NCBI GenBank assembly: GCA_028245195.1
Contig: JAOKCF010000003.1
Location: 124,001 to 188,000, forward strand
Direction: 5' to 3'
Origin: Vicingaceae bacterium
Lineage (GTDB): Bacteria; Bacteroidota; Bacteroidia; Flavobacteriales_E; Vicingaceae
DNA: 64,000 bases
Shown here: positions 61,661-64,000 of the stretch, piece by piece
Numbering within the stretch: the stretch's first letter is position 1
Layout of the letters: every line of letters begins with the position of its first letter
The notes under the pieces: model-generated
What the model saw: only the letters and a program-made list of their open reading frames with translations
Told to the model about the DNA's origin: nothing
The model's database searches: none
Translations under genes and position numbers: made by a program

Positions 61661-63568
61661 ATGAGCAATTATCACATCAAACATTTAGAAGAATATTGGC
61701 AAGTTTACCGCAAGTCGGTTCGGAAACCTGAGAACTTTTGGGAAGAAATCGCAGAGGAACATTTTTTATGGAGAATAAAGTGGGAAAAGGTCTTGGAATG
61801 GGATTTTTCAAAGCCAGAAGTAACGTGGTACAAAGGGGCAAAATTGAATATCACTGAAAATTGTATTGATCGTCATTTGACCACAAGGGCGAATAAAACG
61901 GCAATCCTATTTGAACCAAATGACCCGAAAGAAAAAGCGCAACATATCTCCTACAAAGAGCTACATAAGAGAGTTTGCAAGTTTGCGAATGTGTTAAAGT
62001 CTAAAGGAATTGAAAAAGGAGATCGAGTGTGTATTTATTTACCCATGATACCTGAATTGGCAGTTTCCGTTTTAGCTTGTGCGAGAATTGGTGCTATACA
62101 TTCCGTTGTTTTTGCCGGGTTTAGTGCTTCTGCACTAGCCATAAGAATAAATGATTGTGATTGTAAAATGGTCATTTGTTCCGATGGATCTTATAGAGGT
62201 GCTAAGACCATTGATTTGAAAGTAATAGTTGATCAGGCGTTAGAGACATGTCCTGGAGTTGAAACCAACTTGATGATCAACAGAACGGGTGGAGAGGTAA
62301 CAATGAAAGAAGGCAGAGACACTTGGATTCAGCCTTTATTAGACACCGCTTCTGCAGATTGTGAAGCGACCATTGTTGATGCTGAAGATCCTTTATTCAT
62401 TCTATATACATCTGGTTCAACCGGCAAACCAAAAGGAATGGTGCACACTACGGCAGGCTACATGGTGTATACGGGATATACCTTTAAAAATGTATTTCAA
62501 TATCGTGAAAATGATGTGTATTGGTGCACTGCCGATATTGGATGGATTACAGGGCACAGTTACATTGTGTATGGTCCGCTGGCCAATGGGGCAACAACAG
62601 TTATGTTTGAAGGTGTTCCTTCTTACCCTGATTGTGGTCGTTTTTGGGAAATTGTGGAAAAACATAAAGTAACGCAGTTTTATACCGCTCCCACCGCAAT
62701 TCGCGCATTGGCAAAAGAGAAATTGGACTATGTAGACAAGCACGATTTAAGCAGTCTTAAAGTATTGGGGACTGTTGGAGAACCCATCAACGAGGAAGCT
62801 TGGCACTGGTACAATGATCATGTAGGTAAACGGAAAAGCCCAATTGCAGATACCTGGTGGCAAACTGAGACTGGCGGAATTATGATTAGTCCAATTCCAT
62901 ATTCAACGCCAACTATACCCACCTTTGCAACCTTGCCTTTGCCTGGAATTCAACCTGCATTAATGGATGGACAAGGAAATGAGCTGAAGGAAAATCAAGT
63001 GGAAGGCAGATTGACTATTAAGTTTCCATGGCCCTCAATGGCTAGAACCATTTATGGGAATCACGATCGTTATAGAGAGACCTATTTTAGCACCTTTAAA
63101 AACATGTATTTTACAGGTGATGGCGCTCGCAGAGATGCAGTAGGTTATTATCGAATTACCGGAAGAGTAGATGACGTCATTATTGTAAGTGGGCATAATT
63201 TGGGTACCGCTCCTATTGAAGATGCTATAAATGAACACCCTGCGGTGGCGGAGAGTGCAATTGTTGGATTTCCGCACGACATTAAGGGAAATGCCCTTTA
63301 CGGATACATCACCCTAAAGGAAACTGGCGAAGTAAGAGACCAAGACAATCTAAGAAATGAAATCAATCAATTAATTACGGATAAAATAGGGCCAATAGCA
63401 AAACTGAATAAAATTCAGTTTACCAATGGTTTGCCAAAAACAAGAAGTGGGAAAATTATGCGCAGAATTCTTCGAAAAATAGCGGAGAAGGATACTAGTA
63501 ATTTGGGAGATACAAGTACTTTATTGAACCCTGAAGTAGTTCAAGACATTATGGATAATGCAATCTAG
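61661..63568 (+). CDS. acs: Acetate--CoA ligase (acetyl-CoA synthetase)
   Basis: ILYTSGSTGKPKGMVHTTAGYMVYT, WWQTETGGIMISPIP, GRVDDVIIVSGHNLGTAPIE, PKTRSGKIMRRILRKIA. Confidence 0.97.
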   Translation: MSNYHIKHLEEYWQVYRKSVRKPENFWEEIAEEHFLWRIKWEKVLEWDFSKPEVTWYKGAKLNITENCIDRHLTTRANKTAILFEPNDPKEKAQHISYKELHKRVCKFANVLKSKGIEKGDRVCIYLPMIPELAVSVLACARIGAIHSVVFAGFSASALAIRINDCDCKMVICSDGSYRGAKTIDLKVIVDQALETCPGVETNLMINRTGGEVTMKEGRDTWIQPLLDTASADCEATIVDAEDPLFILYTSGSTGKPKGMVHTTAGYMVYTGYTFKNVFQYRENDVYWCTADIGWITGHSYIVYGPLANGATTVMFEGVPSYPDCGRFWEIVEKHKVTQFYTAPTAIRALAKEKLDYVDKHDLSSLKVLGTVGEPINEEAWHWYNDHVGKRKSPIADTWWQTETGGIMISPIPYSTPTIPTFATLPLPGIQPALMDGQGNELKENQVEGRLTIKFPWPSMARTIYGNHDRYRETYFSTFKNMYFTGDGARRDAVGYYRITGRVDDVIIVSGHNLGTAPIEDAINEHPAVAESAIVGFPHDIKGNALYGYITLKETGEVRDQDNLRNEINQLITDKIGPIAKLNKIQFTNGLPKTRSGKIMRRILRKIAEKDTSNLGDTSTLLNPEVVQDIMDNAI

Positions 63569-63663
63569 TGGTTGAATTCATTTGCCAGAAATTGTAAATA
63601 GGATGAATGATTTAATTTAATTCTACCTTTTCTGTTTCTGCTAACCTGCTAATATCTAATTGC

Positions 63664-63888
63664 ATGTCAACTACAAAAAAGGGAGAAAGTAAAATTGCAG
63701 CATTTCTAAAACAGGGAGCAAGTGTGACAACAACAAGAGCACATGTGCATTGGGTGGTAACAGAATTTGGAGCAGTTAACTTATTTGGGAAAGATTTAGT
63801 GATACGCGCAAATTTGTTAAAATCAATAGCGCACCCAAACCACAGAAAAGAATTAGAACGTTTAATTAAAGAGCGATTTAGGGTTTAG
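63664..63888 (+). CDS. Hypothetical protein
   Basis: 74-aa ORF with coding-like composition; no family recognised. Confidence 0.55.
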   Translation: MSTTKKGESKIAAFLKQGASVTTTRAHVHWVVTEFGAVNLFGKDLVIRANLLKSIAHPNHRKELERLIKERFRV

Positions 63889-63919
63889 GAAATTAAATAG
63901 AGAGGGGTTCAACAAACTT

Positions 63920-64000
63920 CTATTTTATCAGTGAACTATCTACAATATCGTGACTTTCTAAGTTGTTAATCCCCCAATTTTCTAATTCATCTTCCGTCCA
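63920..64000 (-). CDS. Partial CDS C-terminus (WTEDELENWGINNLESHDIVDSSLIK-stop), product unknown
   Basis: Open minus-strand frame from the window edge to TAG at 63920-63922. Confidence 0.5.
   Translation of the reverse strand, partial: WTEDELENWGINNLESHDIVDSSLIK

Noticed and set aside
62361-63277. Small ORFs overlapping acs in other frames
   Set aside because: Out-of-frame or antisense products of a well-supported CDS.
1-64000. CRISPR arrays, restriction-modification, toxin-antitoxin or other defence systems
   Set aside because: No spaced direct repeats, cas genes, methyltransferases or recognisable defence domains were seen in the ORFs.

Overview
This 64 kb window looks like a Bacteroidetes (Flavobacteriia-like) chromosome. 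Supporting signs are SusC/SusD, T9SS C-terminal sorting domains, BshA and a Bacteroidetes-type primary sigma factor. It opens with the conserved tuf(3' end)-trnW-secE-nusG-rplKAJL-rpoBC block. Next comes a large beta-1,3-glucan (laminarin-type) utilisation locus at about 11.9-36.6 kb. A tightly packed minus-strand ten-gene run carries a GH149/GH94-like phosphorylase candidate, GH30, GH16, an MFS sugar porter, GH17, a BadF-type kinase, eda, edd, pgl and zwf. It is followed by a Nudix-type (NrtR-like) regulator. Divergent from this are susC, susD, a PKD lipoprotein, a second GH16, and a secreted T9SS protein with three tandem ~170-aa modules that may be an uncharacterised glycan-binding domain. 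The rest is mostly housekeeping: recG, pheT, htpG, a LemA/TPM cluster, rpoD, three rhomboids, mutL, a NagZ-like GH3/serine-hydrolase fusion, bshA and acs. A degenerate, AT-rich accessory patch at 58.7-61.6 kb contains a divergent tRNA-Arg(ACG) and imperfect tandem repeats. The best candidates for under-described biology are the phosphorylase-plus-Entner-Doudoroff glucan operon, the tandem module protein and a ~100-nt structured intergenic element at 48.0 kb. All product calls come from reading motifs; no database search was run.
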